Shown piece by piece: positions 4,071 to 5,792 of a DNA stretch of 5,792 bases. Position numbers and translations under genes: made by a program. The stretch is from Thermoleophilia bacterium (GTDB lineage Bacteria; Actinomycetota; Thermoleophilia; Gaiellales; F1-60-MAGs149). Each line of letters opens with the position of its first letter. Position 1 is the first letter of the stretch. The DNA lies in NCBI GenBank assembly GCA_016462095.1, contig JAEMTW010000126.1, forward strand, positions 1 through 5,792, given 5' to 3'. Under the pieces are notes generated by a model. It searched no databases. It was given only the letters and a program-made list of their open reading frames with translations, and had not been told where the DNA came from.

Positions 4071-5792
4071 GTGGCCCTTGAACTGATCATCGGTCCGGCC
4101 CACGCCGGCAAGATCGCGGCGCTCTACGAGCGCTACCTTGCCGAACTCGCTGGTGGGCGCACGGCCGCGCTGGTCGTGCCCGATCAGGCAGCCAAGGCAG
4201 TAACAGAGCGCGAGCTTCTAGCGCGCGCCACGGGCGTGGTGGGTGCGGACGTCGTCACGTTCGACACGCTGTTTGAGCGCATTGCACGCGCCACCGGTGA
4301 TCGACGAACGGTGCTGCACGGTGCGGCGCGGCAGGTCGTGCTGCGGCGGGCCTTGCCAGACGCTCCCGCGACGCTCGCAGCGCGGTTCGACCGGCTTGGT
4401 TCGGCTTTGCTCGGACCGGACGATGTGCGTGCCGCAGGCGATGCCTCGTTGGCGGAGAGTTATGCGCTCTGGTGGGCGGCACTCGATGCGCAACAGTTCG
4501 TTGACCGCGCACGTCTGCGGATTGAGGCAATCGCTGCACTGCGACGAGACGTGGCTGCTTGGCCTGCAGGTGAGGCGCTCTTTGCTCAGGGCTTCGACGA
4601 CCTCAGCTTGGCGCAGGAGACGCTGTTGACGTTGATTGCTCAGCGCGCTCGTGCCGTTGTGAGTCTGCCGTACGAGGCTGGGCGGAGCCCCTTTGCGGTC
4701 TTGACGCCGGTCGTCGGTCGGCTGGCCGACTTGGCCGGTAGTGGCGGCATCGTCGAGTTGCCTGCGGGCGCGTTTGATCGCGACCCAGGCCTTGCGGCGC
4801 TGGAACGCCGGCTCGGTGAGGCGGAGCCGGACCGACGCGCTGAGCGTCCCTCGCTGGCGGGTATCGCCACGGCCGAGGTTGAGGGCGAGCGCGGCGAGGC
4901 CGAAGTCGTCGTCGGTTGCGTCGCGGAGGCCCTGCGTTCGGGGATTGTCGGGCAGCGCATTGCGATTATTGGTCCGCGCGGTGCGGCGGACCGCACACGG
5001 CTTGTGCGTCAGCTGCGGGAGGCCGGCATCGAGGCCGTCGGCAAGGATCAACGCGCGCTCGTCAAGACGCCGTTCGGGCGAGCGCTGAATGCGCTCCTCA
5101 GTCTCGCCTGGGCGCCCGAGCCGACCGATTCCGATCGCCTGACGTGGCTTCGTTCGGCGTGGAGCGGGGCGCCGGCACACCTCGTCGAGCGCAGCGAACG
5201 GCCGATGCGCCGCTCGCTCGATACGCTCGAGAACGCCATCGAGAAGGCGGGCGAGCCGCTCTTGCGGGCGCTTGCGCTGCCGCCGGGATCGCGTGGGGGA
5301 GAGACGGCGGCAGGCGAGGTTGCCGCTGCCGTGCGGGGCATGGTGCAGCGTGCCCACGGCGATCGAGCCCCAGTCGCCACAACGACGGTGCGTGAGGACG
5401 TGGCTGTCGCTGCCGCTGTGTTGTCGTATCTGCAGACGGTGGACGTCGTCAAGCCGGCTCCTTCTCGCTCCGAGGTACGCGAACTGCTCGCCGAGTTGAC
5501 GATCTCGATGCGGCAGACCCGTGCTGATGCAATCTGCATTCTCGACCCACGCGATGCTCGCACGATTGACGTCGACGTGGCGATTGTGCTCGGGTTGGAA
5601 GAGCCAATGTTTGGTGTCGGTACGTCGGCCGCACAGGACCCGCTCGTCGAGGCTCCTGATCAGAACGAGGTCGCACGCCATCTGGTCTACAGCGCCGTCA
5701 CGCGCCCGCGGCGGAAGCTCGTATTGGTTCGTCGCGTGTCCGATGATGAAGGCAGCCCGTTGGCTGCCACGGCAATCTGGGAAGACCTGATG
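4071..5792 (+). CDS. AddB/RexB-like helicase-nuclease subunit, N-terminal 574 aa (3' truncated)
   Basis: The frame is open from the GTG at 4071 to the window edge with no stop. It reads as the inactivated-helicase portion of an AddB/RexB-type (PD-(D/E)XK nuclease family) protein, which with an AddA-like helicase resects double-strand DNA breaks for recombination. Residues 2-15 (ALELIIGPAHAGKI) occupy the Walker A position. ALVVPDQAAKAVTERELL (about 33-50) matches the AddB pattern LLVPeQa...ErelL, and DVVTFDTLFERIAR (60-73) is the following family motif. Near the end, VAIVLGLEEPMFG (503-515) matches the vfvlGlnEg-fP segment, and RHLVYSAVTRPRRKLVLVRR (536-555) matches UvrD motif VI. The C-terminal nuclease domain, and the iron-sulfur cysteines known in AddB, would lie beyond the window. 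The GTG is the only usable start after the ferredoxin stop in the same frame; no Shine-Dalgarno is visible, so it may depend on cotranscription with the ferredoxin gene. Confidence 0.8.
   Translation, partial: MALELIIGPAHAGKIAALYERYLAELAGGRTAALVVPDQAAKAVTERELLARATGVVGADVVTFDTLFERIARATGDRRTVLHGAARQVVLRRALPDAPATLAARFDRLGSALLGPDDVRAAGDASLAESYALWWAALDAQQFVDRARLRIEAIAALRRDVAAWPAGEALFAQGFDDLSLAQETLLTLIAQRARAVVSLPYEAGRSPFAVLTPVVGRLADLAGSGGIVELPAGAFDRDPGLAALERRLGEAEPDRRAERPSLAGIATAEVEGERGEAEVVVGCVAEALRSGIVGQRIAIIGPRGAADRTRLVRQLREAGIEAVGKDQRALVKTPFGRALNALLSLAWAPEPTDSDRLTWLRSAWSGAPAHLVERSERPMRRSLDTLENAIEKAGEPLLRALALPPGSRGGETAAGEVAAAVRGMVQRAHGDRAPVATTTVREDVAVAAAVLSYLQTVDVVKPAPSRSEVRELLAELTISMRQTRADAICILDPRDARTIDVDVAIVLGLEEPMFGVGTSAAQDPLVEAPDQNEVARHLVYSAVTRPRRKLVLVRRVSDDEGSPLAATAIWEDLM

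Noticed and set aside
4218..5681. 487-codon open frame on the - strand
   Set aside because: It is antisense to the AddB-like gene, whose + strand frame has family motifs at both ends and stays open for 574 codons. The antisense product is Arg/Cys/His-rich low-quality sequence.

Overview
The window is GC-rich, densely coded bacterial chromosome. It looks like a high-GC actinobacterium, plausibly of the Thermoleophilia/Solirubrobacterales type. This placement is inferred from four things: a DUF501 protein (an actinobacterial family), many GTG starts, several starts that sit 6-8 nt behind a TAnnnT box (the arrangement of leaderless actinobacterial mRNAs), and an actinobacterial-style CcmH (LMCPTCQ). 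No rRNA, tRNA, CRISPR array, phage gene or intact transposase was seen.

Left part (1-687, + strand): the tail of a DUF501 protein is joined by a GTGA overlap to a small gene of unknown function. A gap of about 215 bp follows. It holds two copies, in opposite orientation, of a palindromic REP-like element, forming a nearly perfect 37-bp inverted repeat between two convergent transcription units.

Middle left (688-1564, - strand): a small membrane protein gene and, 34 bp downstream of it, a gene for a basic protein with a helix-turn-helix-like N-terminus, an Arg/Gly-rich linker and an unassigned C-terminal domain. Both appear to have leaderless-type promoters. A short divergent promoter region (1565-1643) separates them from the next block.

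Middle right (1644-3673, + strand): an exported L,D-transpeptidase (peptidoglycan cross-linking), then a membrane-anchored thioredoxin-fold protein of the CcmG/ResA/TlpA type overlapping by 4 bp with ccmH. These last two form the thiol-redox arm of cytochrome c maturation, which keeps apocytochrome CXXCH cysteines reduced for haem attachment. The rest of the Ccm machinery is not in the window.

Right part (3741-5792, + strand): a seven-iron ferredoxin with a strong Shine-Dalgarno sequence, then, 30 bp on, the N-terminal 574 residues of an AddB/RexB-like helicase-nuclease subunit for double-strand break repair, which runs off the window. Its Walker A motif is degenerate.

Most of the window is ordinary housekeeping content. 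The items most worth a second look are the REP-like inverted pair, the unassigned HTH/Arg-Gly protein, the leaderless promoter pattern and the degenerate Walker A of the AddB-like protein. I see no convincing evidence of a wholly new multi-gene system.
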